The position numbers and the translations under genes were made by a program. DNA of 64,000 nucleotides, from the NCBI GenBank assembly GCA_029858965.1, contig JAOUDZ010000013.1, positions 1-64,000 of the forward strand, given 5' to 3'. The notes beneath the pieces are model-generated. The model worked only from the letters and a program-made list of their open reading frames with translations. It was not told where the DNA came from and searched no databases. The DNA comes from Cyclobacteriaceae bacterium (GTDB lineage Bacteria > Bacteroidota > Bacteroidia > Cytophagales > Cyclobacteriaceae). Positions 53,494-62,520 of the stretch are shown one piece after another. The first letter of the stretch is position 1. Each line of letters begins with the position of its first letter.

Positions 53494-53642
53494 ACTGCAA
53501 AAATAGTAAGGATTATCGTTGTTCTTGGCTTTGCAAATCATAATTAGCATTCTGCCGTCCTGAAATGCACATTTTCTGAACCTTCAAGCATCATTGAACC
53601 ATAACCCGACGCCGGCTGTTGTAACTCATTGCAGTCAGGCTT

Positions 53643-53888
53643 ATGGTATTTGCAGAGGATATTCGCAGGACAATCCTAAAACTGGCGGAAGAGCGCGGCC
53701 CGGAACAGACTTTTGCGATGTCGGATGTAGCCCGCGCAATGGATCAAAAGAATTGGCGCGAGTTGCTCGATCAAGTGAAGTTCGTTGCGAATATTTTGAT
53801 CCGTGAAGGGAAAATCATTGCGCGAAAATCAAACGGAAATTCCAGTTTTGAACTTTCAAAACCTCCAATCACCCGCCAGAAATCATAG
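53643..53888 (+). CDS. DUF3253-type small winged-helix-like protein
   Basis: This 81-residue protein matches the DUF3253 pattern: IRRTILKLAEERGPEQTFAMSDVARAMDQKNWRELLDQVKFVANILIREGKIIARKS. The order helix - helix - S-D-V-A-R - W-R - L-V-R - G-K-I suggests a small DNA-binding-like fold. The function is unknown. It is divergent from the DUF1801 gene and followed by a 168-bp spacer with no feature seen. Confidence 0.8.
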   Translation: MVFAEDIRRTILKLAEERGPEQTFAMSDVARAMDQKNWRELLDQVKFVANILIREGKIIARKSNGNSSFELSKPPITRQKS

Positions 53889-54056
53889 TTTGTTCACTGA
53901 TTATTCAGGACTCTTCATTTGCTTCGCTTGACCCTGATTAGGGCCTTGCGGTATCTGGAAGTATGATTTTGTATTTAGTGTTTCTACGCCTAACTTAGTA
54001 CAATCAGGGTTTCCTGAAGACTACGTTACCAGATCATAAAGTATAAATCTACTGCC

Positions 54057-54794
54057 ATGAAAAAACTCTCTTTAACGGCCGCGATCATAATGTTCACTAC
54101 TGGGGTATTTGCACAAGGCGAAAAGGTGCCGGATGGGTTTGTATCGCTGTTTGATGGAAAAAATTTTACAAATTGGAAAATACCTGCAGGTGACAACGGG
54201 CATTGGAAAATAAAAGACGGTGTCATCGATTACGATGCTGAAAGTGAAGCCTTGAAAGACAAGGACCTTTGGTCGGAGAAAGAATACGAAGATTTCATTT
54301 TGTATGTGGATTGGCGCATAAAAGAGACACCCTATAAGAATCCGAATGTGCCACTTATTTTGCCGAGCGGGTTGCACAAACTGGATGAGAATGGGAAACC
54401 TATCAAGATGATTGTACCAGACTCTGATTCTGGAATCCTTCTGCGTGGTGTGGGAAAATGCCAGGCCAACATATGGGGGTGGCCCATTGGTTCTGGTGAG
54501 GTCTACGGATACAGAATGGATGAAAACATGCCACCGGAAGTCCGCCGAGGGGTCACGCCCAAAGTAAATGCTGATAAAAACATAGGGGAATGGAATACCT
54601 TTAAGATCACGATGAAGGGTAACAGGATGAGCGTTGACCTCAATGGGATCAATGTAATTGAAAATGCACTTCTTCCTGGCCTTCCGGATAAAGGCCCGAT
54701 TGGATTACAACATCATGGATCCAAGAAGGATGGTGTGTGGGTTGGTCCACCTAGCCTGGTGCAGTTCCGCAACATATACATCAAGGAGCTATAG
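54057..54794 (+). CDS. DUF1080 (3-keto-disaccharide hydrolase-like) secreted protein
   Basis: The 245-residue protein has a signal peptide (about 1-19, ending VFAQ), then one DUF1080 domain: VSLFDGKNFTNWKIPAGDNGHWKIKDGVIDYD, with the D-S-G-I-L-L-R motif and the terminal VQFRNIYIKEL. The fold is a concanavalin-like beta sandwich. Some members split 3-keto-glycosides; others are only named after the domain. Lgt follows 8 bp later, so both are probably in one operon. Confidence 0.9.
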   Translation: MKKLSLTAAIIMFTTGVFAQGEKVPDGFVSLFDGKNFTNWKIPAGDNGHWKIKDGVIDYDAESEALKDKDLWSEKEYEDFILYVDWRIKETPYKNPNVPLILPSGLHKLDENGKPIKMIVPDSDSGILLRGVGKCQANIWGWPIGSGEVYGYRMDENMPPEVRRGVTPKVNADKNIGEWNTFKITMKGNRMSVDLNGINVIENALLPGLPDKGPIGLQHHGSKKDGVWVGPPSLVQFRNIYIKEL

Positions 54795-54802
54795 TATTGT
54801 AA

Positions 54803-55642
54803 ATGGAATTCAAAGTTGTGTTCAACTTCATTGTTTGGGATATTAACCCTGACATTTTTGTAATTCCCATATTAAATCACCCGATACGATGGTATGGTGT
54901 ATCCTGGGCGCTGGCCCTGTTGCTAGGCCAGCAAATCATGTTTTACATCTATAAAAAGGAAGGACGGGCCCAACGGGAAGTTGAAAGGTTAACAATTTAC
55001 GTGGTCATCGCTGCCTTGACTGGGGCCAGGTTAGGCCATGTCTTGTTTTATGATCCCGTCGTGTTTTCTCAACAACCTTTACGAATACTAGCCATTTGGG
55101 AAGGTGGACTTGCAAGCCACGGAGCAGGGATAGGAATTCTAATTGCGTTGTATTTTTTCGTGCGAAAGACAAATGTGAAATACTTGTGGATATGCGACAG
55201 GCTGGTAATTGTTACCGCTTTAACCGCGAGCCTGATCCGGTTGGGCAATTTAATGAATTCAGAAATGGTCGGGATTCCAACAACCTTGCCTTGGGGGTTT
55301 ATTTTTACAAGTATTGACAATACCCCAAGACATCCTGCTCAACTATATGAGGCGATTTACTGCATGTTACTTTTCTTTTTTCTGTTGTGGATCTGGAAAA
55401 CCAAGCGACAGGATGTCAAACAAGGTTTTCTTACGGGATGGTTCTTGATAATTCTTTTCAGTCTTCGCTTCATGGTCGAGTTCATTAAGATTAATCAGGT
55501 TTTATTTGAAGATGAGCTCCCTTTGAACATGGGTCAATTGTTGAGCATACCCTTTGTGATTACGGGAATAATTATTCTGTTGTTCCCGGGGAAAAAAGAA
55601 AAGATTGGCGCTGTGTATGCAGCCCACGCAAAACCTAAATAA
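54803..55642 (+). CDS. lgt: Prolipoprotein diacylglyceryl transferase
   Basis: This 279-residue multi-span membrane enzyme attaches diacylglycerol to lipobox Cys residues. Seven hydrophobic segments are visible. The Lgt signature is seen as RLGNLMNSEMVGIPT, and RHPAQLYEAIYCMLLFFFLLW and the earlier NHPIRWYGVSWALALL also fit. It processes the many lipoproteins in this window and elsewhere. The start lies 8 bp after the DUF1080 stop. Confidence 0.95.
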   Translation: MEFKVVFNFIVWDINPDIFVIPILNHPIRWYGVSWALALLLGQQIMFYIYKKEGRAQREVERLTIYVVIAALTGARLGHVLFYDPVVFSQQPLRILAIWEGGLASHGAGIGILIALYFFVRKTNVKYLWICDRLVIVTALTASLIRLGNLMNSEMVGIPTTLPWGFIFTSIDNTPRHPAQLYEAIYCMLLFFFLLWIWKTKRQDVKQGFLTGWFLIILFSLRFMVEFIKINQVLFEDELPLNMGQLLSIPFVITGIIILLFPGKKEKIGAVYAAHAKPK

Positions 55643-55864
55643 AGAGTACCCGAAGCGGATTAGTATTATGGATATGTTTACAGTGATATAATAAAATCGG
55701 GTTACAGAATTAGCTGTCGCATTATCGATTTCTTGGACAAAGAACTATTGGATGAGTAATTTTCCTTTGATTTGGCCTTCCGTGATTTTGAAATTGCCGC
55801 GGTAAGGGGTCATCTAAAGAATAAACGTCATTACTAATATAGGATCACTTTAGGTAATGCTTTT
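55643..55864. other. Intergenic region with a possible minus-strand remnant
   Basis: No complete gene is present in these 222 bp. On the minus strand the frame MTPYRGNFKITEGQIKGKLLIQ and a stop looks like a protein C-terminus but is preceded by a stop one codon before the Met. A frame just upstream (NDVYSLDDP) might join it after a frameshift. The parent protein is not recognised. Confidence 0.3.
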
Positions 55865-57283
55865 ATGACGCCAATTCTACTGCTTGTTATTGGATTGATT
55901 GTAGTGCTGGGCGGAATTCTCTTCGTCAAGCTGCACCCTATTCTTGCCTTGCTGCTTGGCGCCTTGTTGGTGGGGTTTCTCACACCAGCAGAATTACTCC
56001 AGAATTATGCGCTCAGCAAGAATTTATCGCCGCAACAAGTCACCGCACTACTGGACCAATCGCTTGGCGAGCGAATTGCCATAGCTTTTGGAAATACGTG
56101 TGAGAAAATAGGACTGCTTATTGTGCTAGCCTCTATTATTGGAAAATGCCTCCTGGATAGTGGTGCGGCAGAACGAATTGTGCGTTCTGTACTCCGTGTA
56201 TTTGGTGATAAGAAGGCTCCCGTGTCGTTTATGGCCAGTAGCTTCATGCTGGGGATACCCATCTTTTTTGATACCATCTTTTATCTTATGATTCCATTGG
56301 CGCGCGCTATGGGTGTGCGAAATGAAAAATCATATGCACTTTATGTTATGGCTATCGTTGCAGGTGGCACAATGGCGCATTCGCTGGTACCACCAACGCC
56401 TGGCCCACTCTTTGCGGCAGGGGCCTTCGGTGTAAGTGTCGGACTGATGATAATAATGGGCACACTTGTCGGACTTGCCTGTGCGGGTGGCGGACTGCTT
56501 TACGGTATTTGGTTGAACGGCCGGCAACTTATACCGCTACGAACTACATCAGAAACGTCAGTTGAAGAACTGAAAGGATGGTTGGAAAAGGACACGGATC
56601 AGCTTCCTTCATTTTTTATGTCCAATTTGCCTATTGCACTGCCGGTTGTTCTTATCGCAGGGAATACGATTACCAAGGGCCTCTCAATGCCTATTCCTGA
56701 AGGTGTTCGTGCATTTTTTGCGCTGACTGGGAATCCGGTAATAGCCCTTTTTATCGCTACAATTATTTCATTGTTCCTTTTATCAAGACAATTCGCATAT
56801 CGACTGAAGGAATTAAAGAAGCCCATAGAAGAAGCTATCTATAGTGCGGGAATGATCATTCTGATCACTGCAACCGGTGGAGCATTCGGCGCAATGTTGC
56901 AGCAAACGTCCATCGGCAACTGGTTGGTCGGGTTATCTCCTGATTACAAACTCGCAGCCTTGCCATTGGCTTTTATAATTGCCGCGGTTATTCGCACCGC
57001 ACAAGGATCAGCAACGGTATCAATCATCACAGCGGTTGGGATGTTAACGGCCTTCGCTGCACCCGGTGCCTTACCATTTAATCCGGTGTATCTTGCCATC
57101 GTTATTGGATGTGGTTCCAAATTATTTCCGTGGATGAATGACAGCGGATTCTGGATTATATGTAAAATGAGCGGATTTACAGAAGGAGAAACAATCCGCA
57201 ATTTCTCATTTCTGTTAAGCATAATGGGTCTCGTCGGACTTGCCACTACTATGGTATTGGCAAAAATATTTCCGCTGCTATAA
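55865..57283 (+). CDS. GntP-family sugar-acid:proton symporter
   Basis: A 472-residue transporter with about twelve hydrophobic segments, starting MTPILLLVIGLIVVLGGILFVKLHP. GntP members import gluconate, glucarate-type or related sugar acids with protons. Family stretches include FMLGIPIFFDTIFYLMIPLARAMG, MAHSLVPPTPGPLFAAG and IRTAQGSATVSIITAVGM. It is the first gene of a run of hexarate-catabolism genes, so its substrate is probably glucarate or galactarate. The 222-bp spacer before it should hold the operon promoter. Confidence 0.92.
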   Translation: MTPILLLVIGLIVVLGGILFVKLHPILALLLGALLVGFLTPAELLQNYALSKNLSPQQVTALLDQSLGERIAIAFGNTCEKIGLLIVLASIIGKCLLDSGAAERIVRSVLRVFGDKKAPVSFMASSFMLGIPIFFDTIFYLMIPLARAMGVRNEKSYALYVMAIVAGGTMAHSLVPPTPGPLFAAGAFGVSVGLMIIMGTLVGLACAGGGLLYGIWLNGRQLIPLRTTSETSVEELKGWLEKDTDQLPSFFMSNLPIALPVVLIAGNTITKGLSMPIPEGVRAFFALTGNPVIALFIATIISLFLLSRQFAYRLKELKKPIEEAIYSAGMIILITATGGAFGAMLQQTSIGNWLVGLSPDYKLAALPLAFIIAAVIRTAQGSATVSIITAVGMLTAFAAPGALPFNPVYLAIVIGCGSKLFPWMNDSGFWIICKMSGFTEGETIRNFSFLLSIMGLVGLATTMVLAKIFPLL

Positions 57284-57320
57284 GCAAAAAATAGAACAGT
57301 CAACTAAATAGAAGCAGTAT

Positions 57321-58625
57321 ATGAAAATAAAGGACCTTCGCATTCACTCAATAGCAGTTGCAGACCCTCCGTTAAGAAGCTCATACGGACTTCATCAGCC
57401 TTATGCGTTGCGCACTATTCTTGAGTTGGAGAGTGAAGATGGTATTGTTGGTATAAACGAAACGTATGGCGGAGAAATTCCAGCGACGGCGTTGCGCGCA
57501 ATAAGGAATAAGCTTATCGGGGCAAATGCATTTCGCATCACAGGGCTCCTTAACCCCGAGATGAGCAATAAGCGGAACGGACAGGATGGTTCGCAAACTT
57601 ACATGGTGCCTGGCGAGAATCCGCTGGATGAAACTTCACGTACGTTTGCAGCTATTGAGGTAGCCTGCCTGGATCTTATCGGCAAAAGTATTGGCGTGCC
57701 TGTCTGCGATCTTATTGGGGGACGGGTACGTGAAAAAGTTCCGTTCTCGGCCTATCCTTTTTATAAACATGCGGGAGGTGGGGGTGAAGGAAAAGATATC
57801 CGGGAGGATGAATATGGCGAAGCACTTTCGCCAGAATCGCTTCTGGCTCAGGTAAAGGAGATGATTGCAAAATACGGGTTTGGCTCCGTTAAATTTAAGG
57901 CGGGTGTGCTCGATCCTGAATTGGAAATTGAGACGGTAAAACTGATGTACCAAGAGTTTGGTCCGGCTGTACCGTTGCGCATCGATCCGAATTCTGCCTG
58001 GACTGTGGAGACTTCCGTGCAGGTTGGTAAGGCGCTGGCGCGTGAACTTTCGGGAGGAGGATACCTCGAAGATCCGACTGCAGGCATTGCAGGCATGGCC
58101 GCTGTCCGCAAACAACTCCTGGCCATGGGCATAAATGTTCCTTTGGCCAGTAATGTTGCCGTTACCTCATTTGCTGATCTTCCATCATCTATCGCATCAG
58201 ATGCTGTTCAGATAATATTATGTGATCATCACTATTGGGGTGGTATGCGTCAGGTACAGCACTTGGCTAAATTGGCGCAGACTTTTAACATTGGTTTGTC
58301 CATGCATTCAAATAGCCATTTGGGGATTTCGCTTATGGCTATGGCGCATGTGGCTGCTGCGACACCCCACTTAACATATGCCTGTGATACACATTACCCC
58401 TGGCAATCCGAAAAAGATGAAGTTGTTGCCGGGGGAAGAATTCCCATACGTGAGGGCTGCGTAACAATACCTGAAAAGCCCGGGCTTGGTGTGTCGTTGG
58501 ACTATGATCAGCTGGCACGTGGGAAAGAGCGGTACCAACAGGTACCTTACAGGAAGCGGGATGATGAGAAGGAAATGAGAAAACACGTTGATCCTACATG
58601 GAAAAGAGTGCTTCCACGTTGGTGA
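57321..58625 (+). CDS. gudD: Glucarate dehydratase (enolase superfamily)
   Basis: The 434-residue enzyme removes water from D-glucarate to give 5-keto-4-deoxyglucarate. The GlucD subgroup residues all appear in order: KxK in SVKFKAGVLDP, the metal Asp in RIDPNSAW, Glu in YLEDPTAG, Asn in LASNVAVT, Asp in CDHHYWGG and His in SMHSNSHLG. The stretch AAATPHLTYACDTHYPWQ matches the E. coli enzyme. It sits 37 bp after the permease and 26 bp before the second enolase-superfamily gene. Confidence 0.9.
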   Translation: MKIKDLRIHSIAVADPPLRSSYGLHQPYALRTILELESEDGIVGINETYGGEIPATALRAIRNKLIGANAFRITGLLNPEMSNKRNGQDGSQTYMVPGENPLDETSRTFAAIEVACLDLIGKSIGVPVCDLIGGRVREKVPFSAYPFYKHAGGGGEGKDIREDEYGEALSPESLLAQVKEMIAKYGFGSVKFKAGVLDPELEIETVKLMYQEFGPAVPLRIDPNSAWTVETSVQVGKALARELSGGGYLEDPTAGIAGMAAVRKQLLAMGINVPLASNVAVTSFADLPSSIASDAVQIILCDHHYWGGMRQVQHLAKLAQTFNIGLSMHSNSHLGISLMAMAHVAAATPHLTYACDTHYPWQSEKDEVVAGGRIPIREGCVTIPEKPGLGVSLDYDQLARGKERYQQVPYRKRDDEKEMRKHVDPTWKRVLPRW

Positions 58626-58651
58626 CTATTTGAGGAACAAACCAAGCAAGT

Positions 58652-59872
58652 ATGAAGATTACCAATGTGGAAGGATTTTTAATGTCCTATCCGATGCCAA
58701 AAAAAATTGAATTACCCTTTTGGGGAGGTGTAAGAACCATCCTGAAGAGAGATGCAATGCTGATCAAAGTCAGTACAGACACGGGGCTGATCGGCTACGC
58801 ACCAGGTCCGGCTTTTGAAAGGGCTTCAGAGGAGATTGACAAGATCATAAAACCTTTTTTAGTGGATAAAGATCCAATGAGCTGGAAATCTTTCTATTTT
58901 ACCAATAGCCCTGAAGTTGTAAAGACGTACTATGCGGTTGAGGTTGCACTCCTGGACCTTGTCGGAAAGTATGAAGGATGTACCATTTCCGAATTGATGG
59001 GTGGCCGTGTGCGAGAGACTATAAAGGTATATGGAAGTGCCGGAATGTATATGTCACCGGAGAAATATGCTGAGGAGGCAAGTGCTATCCAGCAGATGGG
59101 GTTCCCTGCTTATAAAATGCGACCGGCTGCAGGACCGGATGCTGATTTGAAAACATTAGAACTGATGCGAAAAGCAACGGGGGAAGATATGGGCTTGATG
59201 GTGGATGCCCACACCTGGTGGCGTATGGGTAATAAGAGCTATACCCCTGAGGTGATTCAGCATTTGGCCAGATCGATGCGGGAATATAATCCATTCTGGT
59301 TGGAGGAGCCGCTTTTGCCGGAAGATCACCAGGCATACAAAAGCTTAAAAGCAAAGGGATTCGTAACTGTTGCAACTGGGGAACACGAGCAGGATTTTGC
59401 AGGATTTCAGGAATTGGCGCAAATGGATGCCGCTCATTTTCTGCAAATGGATGTTTGTTGTCAAGGAGGTTTTGAGATGGGCTTGAAGGTTTTTGATCTT
59501 GCGGCTGCTCATAAAATGAAATTTGCCTTCCACAGTTGGGGCACCATGCTGGAAGTCCTTGCCGCTGCGCAGCTGGGCGTTTGTAGGGATGAATCAGTAG
59601 TGGAATGGCTCGAGTACCCTTGCTATTCGGCGGCGGGAAGAGCGGGTATGTATCCCTTTCCATTGTCAGATGAAATCCTGCAGGAACCGCTGGATGTATC
59701 AAAAGGGTATTTGAAACTTCCTACCGGGAGTGGTCTTGGTATCGAAGTAAATGAAGCAGTGATTCACAAATATCCATTTATCCCGGGGCCATGGTCGTTC
59801 TTCCATCAGGACTCACCGAAGGAAACTATTGCGGTAACAGGTGACCATAGTGTAAAATGGGTAGCACAATGA
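58652..59872 (+). CDS. Mandelate racemase/muconate-lactonizing family sugar-acid dehydratase
   Basis: This 406-residue enolase-superfamily protein has the base pair KxR (AYKMRPAAG), the first metal ligand in MVDAHTWWRMG (D-x-H), the second in FWLEEPLL, the third in VATGEHEQD and the catalytic His in FAFHSWGTM. The D-x-H form is found in the rhamnonate/tartrate/galactonate-type groups, not in glucarate dehydratase, so it acts on a different acid sugar or stereoisomer. The best guess from context is a galactarate or related hexarate dehydratase. It lies between glucarate dehydratase and the aldolase. Confidence 0.85.
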   Translation: MKITNVEGFLMSYPMPKKIELPFWGGVRTILKRDAMLIKVSTDTGLIGYAPGPAFERASEEIDKIIKPFLVDKDPMSWKSFYFTNSPEVVKTYYAVEVALLDLVGKYEGCTISELMGGRVRETIKVYGSAGMYMSPEKYAEEASAIQQMGFPAYKMRPAAGPDADLKTLELMRKATGEDMGLMVDAHTWWRMGNKSYTPEVIQHLARSMREYNPFWLEEPLLPEDHQAYKSLKAKGFVTVATGEHEQDFAGFQELAQMDAAHFLQMDVCCQGGFEMGLKVFDLAAAHKMKFAFHSWGTMLEVLAAAQLGVCRDESVVEWLEYPCYSAAGRAGMYPFPLSDEILQEPLDVSKGYLKLPTGSGLGIEVNEAVIHKYPFIPGPWSFFHQDSPKETIAVTGDHSVKWVAQ

Positions 59873-59954
59873 AATTGGAAATTATTTCAATTCTATTCAA
59901 CCATGAAGTTGAGTTTGTTATATTCAACGTCTTGTGGGATAACCTTGGAGGCCA

Positions 59955-60725
59955 ATGAAGAATCTTAAGGAAAGAATTCAATCCGGCGAAGCTGTTCATG
60001 GATGCTGGATTAATCTCGGATCACTTGTTTCTGCTGAGATTATCGGCCGCGCTGGATTCGATTGGGTGCTAATTGACTTGGAACACGGCGCTGGAAATGA
60101 AGTAATCATGTACAATCAGTTGCAGGTGCTGGAGGGAACAGAAGCTACACCTATCGTGCGAATCGATAATATTACACGACCCAACGTTCAGCACATATTG
60201 GATGCGGGGGCAAAAGGAATTATGTTTCCACAAATCCATACACCTGAGGATGCCGACCAGGCGGTCCGTATGATGTATTATCCTCCTAAAGGAATCCGGG
60301 GAATGGCACAGATGGTTCGCGCAACAGGCTTTGGTAAAAATGCAAAGGATTATTTCTCAAGCCTGGAGAAGACGGTTGTCGGTGTTATCCAAATAGAGAC
60401 GTTAGATGCCGTAAAGTATATTGATGCTATTGCGTCACAAGAGGGCGTGGATGTGCTCTTCGTCGGGCCTTCAGACCTCACTATGGCACTTGGTATTTTT
60501 GGTCAGCTTGATCACCCCCTCTATCAGCAGGCTATAAAGGATGTCGCGAACGCAGCCAAAAGGCACGGGAAGGCTACGGGGGCTTTACTCATTGATGTCA
60601 ATGAGTACGAGATGTATTTTCAGCTGGGGTACCGCTTCCTTGCTTCCGGAGCCGACGGTTCATTCGTTGCCAAAGGAGCTGCTGATATGGTAAAAAAGCT
60701 GAATGATTTTGAAAAAAGTAGGTAG
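59955..60725 (+). CDS. HpcH/HpaI aldolase (2-keto-3-deoxy-hexarate aldolase-like)
   Basis: A 256-residue class II aldolase. Seen are the base His in LIDLEHGAGN, Arg in IVRIDN, the metal Glu in VIQIETLDAV and the metal Asp in VGPSDLTMALG. The enzyme splits 5-keto-4-deoxyglucarate or 2-keto-3-deoxyglucarate into pyruvate and tartronate semialdehyde. In E. coli GarL does this step. Its place before the semialdehyde reductase supports this role. The gene is 82 bp after the second dehydratase and 18 bp before the reductase. Confidence 0.9.
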   Translation: MKNLKERIQSGEAVHGCWINLGSLVSAEIIGRAGFDWVLIDLEHGAGNEVIMYNQLQVLEGTEATPIVRIDNITRPNVQHILDAGAKGIMFPQIHTPEDADQAVRMMYYPPKGIRGMAQMVRATGFGKNAKDYFSSLEKTVVGVIQIETLDAVKYIDAIASQEGVDVLFVGPSDLTMALGIFGQLDHPLYQQAIKDVANAAKRHGKATGALLIDVNEYEMYFQLGYRFLASGADGSFVAKGAADMVKKLNDFEKSR

Positions 60726-60743
60726 TAATAAAATAAATTAAGA

Positions 60744-61616
60744 ATGGAAAGAATCGGATTTATCGGATTAGGTATCATGGGAAAGCCCATGGCAAAACAT
60801 CTATTGAAAGCAGGATACCCTCTCCTCATACTTTCTTCGAGTGCAGGGGCCGCGGCATTAAAAGCGGAAGGCGCCAAATCATTTGAAAATCCAAAAGCAT
60901 TGGCAGCCGAATCAGATGTAGTAATTACGATGTTGCCTGACTCTCCTGAGGTCGAGTCTATTGTTTTTGGAGACGATGGCGTTTTGGCCGGATTGAAGAA
61001 AGGTGCGCTCTTTATTGATATGTCTACCATTGCTCCTGCTACGAGCATTAATCTTTTTAGTGCGTTTCAGCAAAAAGGTGTTGCCGCGTTGGACGCACCT
61101 GTTTCAGGAGGTCAGGGAGGTGCTGAAGGCGCCACACTTTCCATCATGGTTGGCGGAGAAGAAAAAGCGTTTGAGAAAGCCTTGCCCATTTTTGAAAAGA
61201 TGGGAAAAAATATTGTGCACATCGGAAAGCCTGGCGCCGGACAAACCACCAAGGCATGCAACCAGATTGTGGTTGGATTAACGATCCAGGCAGTAGCTGA
61301 AGCTTTGACATTGGCAAAGAAAGCCGGCGTTGACATAGCGAAAGTTCGTGCAGCGCTGCTGGGTGGATTCGCACAAAGTAAAATTTTGGATCTTCATGGT
61401 CAACGCATCATTGACCGGAATTTCAAACCTGGATTCAAAGTGAAATTGCATCGCAAGGACATGAATATCGCACTGCAAACCGGCAAGGATCTTTCGGTTC
61501 CGTTACCGGCCTCTGCGATCGTTGCTTCACAGATGGATGCAGTGCTGGCTAAAGGTGATGGAGACCTTGACCACAGTGCCCTGGCTTTGTTCCTGGAGTC
61601 GATTTCTGGATTGTAG
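60744..61616 (+). CDS. garR: Tartronate semialdehyde reductase (2-hydroxy-3-oxopropionate reductase)
   Basis: The 290-residue beta-hydroxyacid dehydrogenase reduces tartronate semialdehyde to glycerate with NAD(P)H. Motifs: FIGLGIMGKPMAKHLLKAG (dinucleotide loop), DAPVSGGQGGAEGATLSIMVGG (substrate loop), GAGQTTKACNQ with the catalytic Lys, and KLHRKDMNIAL. The length and motifs match GarR/GlxR. It is the last gene of the hexarate run; glycerate kinase is not in the window. Confidence 0.92.
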   Translation: MERIGFIGLGIMGKPMAKHLLKAGYPLLILSSSAGAAALKAEGAKSFENPKALAAESDVVITMLPDSPEVESIVFGDDGVLAGLKKGALFIDMSTIAPATSINLFSAFQQKGVAALDAPVSGGQGGAEGATLSIMVGGEEKAFEKALPIFEKMGKNIVHIGKPGAGQTTKACNQIVVGLTIQAVAEALTLAKKAGVDIAKVRAALLGGFAQSKILDLHGQRIIDRNFKPGFKVKLHRKDMNIALQTGKDLSVPLPASAIVASQMDAVLAKGDGDLDHSALALFLESISGL

Positions 61617-61629
61617 CATCTGAAACGAA

Positions 61630-61688
61630 GTGTAGGAATTGAACAGTGAAGAATTAAACTCCCTGCGGAACCTATGCGAATCCTACAC
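61630..61688. other. Long-loop inverted repeat after the hexarate operon
   Basis: GTGTAGGA and TCCTACAC are 43 bases apart. It may be part of a terminator or chance. No T-tract follows. Confidence 0.2.
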
Positions 61689-61751
61689 AGCTTCTCATTT
61701 ATGAACAGGGATGTGTACAAATCCGGATATTTTCAAAATGTTGACTTTCAC

Positions 61752-61774
61752 AATGCATTGATAATCAATGCATT
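61752..61774. promoter_or_regulatory. Perfect 11-bp inverted repeat, candidate operator
   Basis: AATGCATTGAT and ATCAATGCATT flank a single central A. The perfect 23-bp dyad lies 49 bp before the next start codon. This is the shape of a dimeric repressor operator (TetR/MarR/GntR-like), but no regulator gene is beside it. Confidence 0.4.
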
Positions 61775-61823
61775 ATTAGTTTGGTAAGTGGTTTGCTGAT
61801 TGTCAGCCAAATAGATTCATGTC

Positions 61824-62024
61824 ATGAAAACGCTGCTGGTCATAATACTCTGGTGTATTTTGTTTGTATTGTGTTGGCCCGTTGCACTAATCCTGCTCTT
61901 CCTGTTGCCGTTGGTTTGGTTGATACTATTGCCTTTCAGAATACTCGGCTTTACAATTGAGGTTGTGTTCAAATTTATTGGGGCAGTACTCTTGTTCCCT
62001 TTCAGGGTGGTCAAGGCAATCTAA
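61824..62024 (+). CDS. Small hydrophobic membrane protein
   Basis: The 66-residue protein is almost wholly hydrophobic (LLVIILWCILFVLCWPVALILLF; LVWLILLPFRILGF; FIGAVLLFPFRVV). It probably spans the membrane twice. I do not recognise the family; its bias and clean start suggest a real gene. The 23-bp dyad lies upstream. Confidence 0.55.
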   Translation: MKTLLVIILWCILFVLCWPVALILLFLLPLVWLILLPFRILGFTIEVVFKFIGAVLLFPFRVVKAI

Positions 62025-62154
62025 AGATTTCATTAGTGGGTATCCCATTCCCCAAATCGCATGTGAATTTTTCAGATGCTCGCGAAGTTACACGCAATGA
62101 AGAACCCAGTTCAAGTTTGTCTGGGTATCTGTAGCCCGGAACTTGTGCTACTGA

Positions 62155-62358
62155 CTAGTGACTTTTGCTACTTGCTGGTTCAACGCCAGCCTTATCCAAT
62201 ATTTTCTCCAACGGACAAAAATGAGTGAAGGATGATTGCAACAGGTTTAAACCGACGAAGGCTGCTAATCCTAACCAATATACGTTTACAAAATATGCAA
62301 GTGAGATGCTGATTAATACTATTGTTCCTGCTACGGCTCTTACGATACTTTCTCTCAT
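62155..62358 (-). CDS. DUF2892 / YgaP-like transmembrane protein
   Basis: A 67-residue protein with two hydrophobic spans (AVAGTIVLISISLAYF; WLGLAAFVGLNLLQSSF) and the conserved FCPLEKIL end found in DUF2892, the membrane part of YgaP-like rhodanese proteins. The function of stand-alone copies is unknown. It is on the same strand as and downstream of the RND pump and the 105-residue gene. Confidence 0.85.
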   Translation of the reverse strand: MRESIVRAVAGTIVLISISLAYFVNVYWLGLAAFVGLNLLQSSFTHFCPLEKILDKAGVEPASSKSH

Positions 62359-62520
62359 AATAACTTTGATTTAATTTTTGGTTTCTTACTGTTTCTGCTT
62401 TTTGTACAACTGCTGTAGCGATAAAATTCGCTTCACCGGGTCATGATAATATTGCGCAACAACAAATAGTCATCCCTTGGTGTTGTTACCACTTATGCTG
62501 TTTCGAAAGTGACGGCTATT
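62359..62520. other. Spacer between two small minus-strand genes
   Basis: No gene or clear signal was recognised here. Confidence 0.4.
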
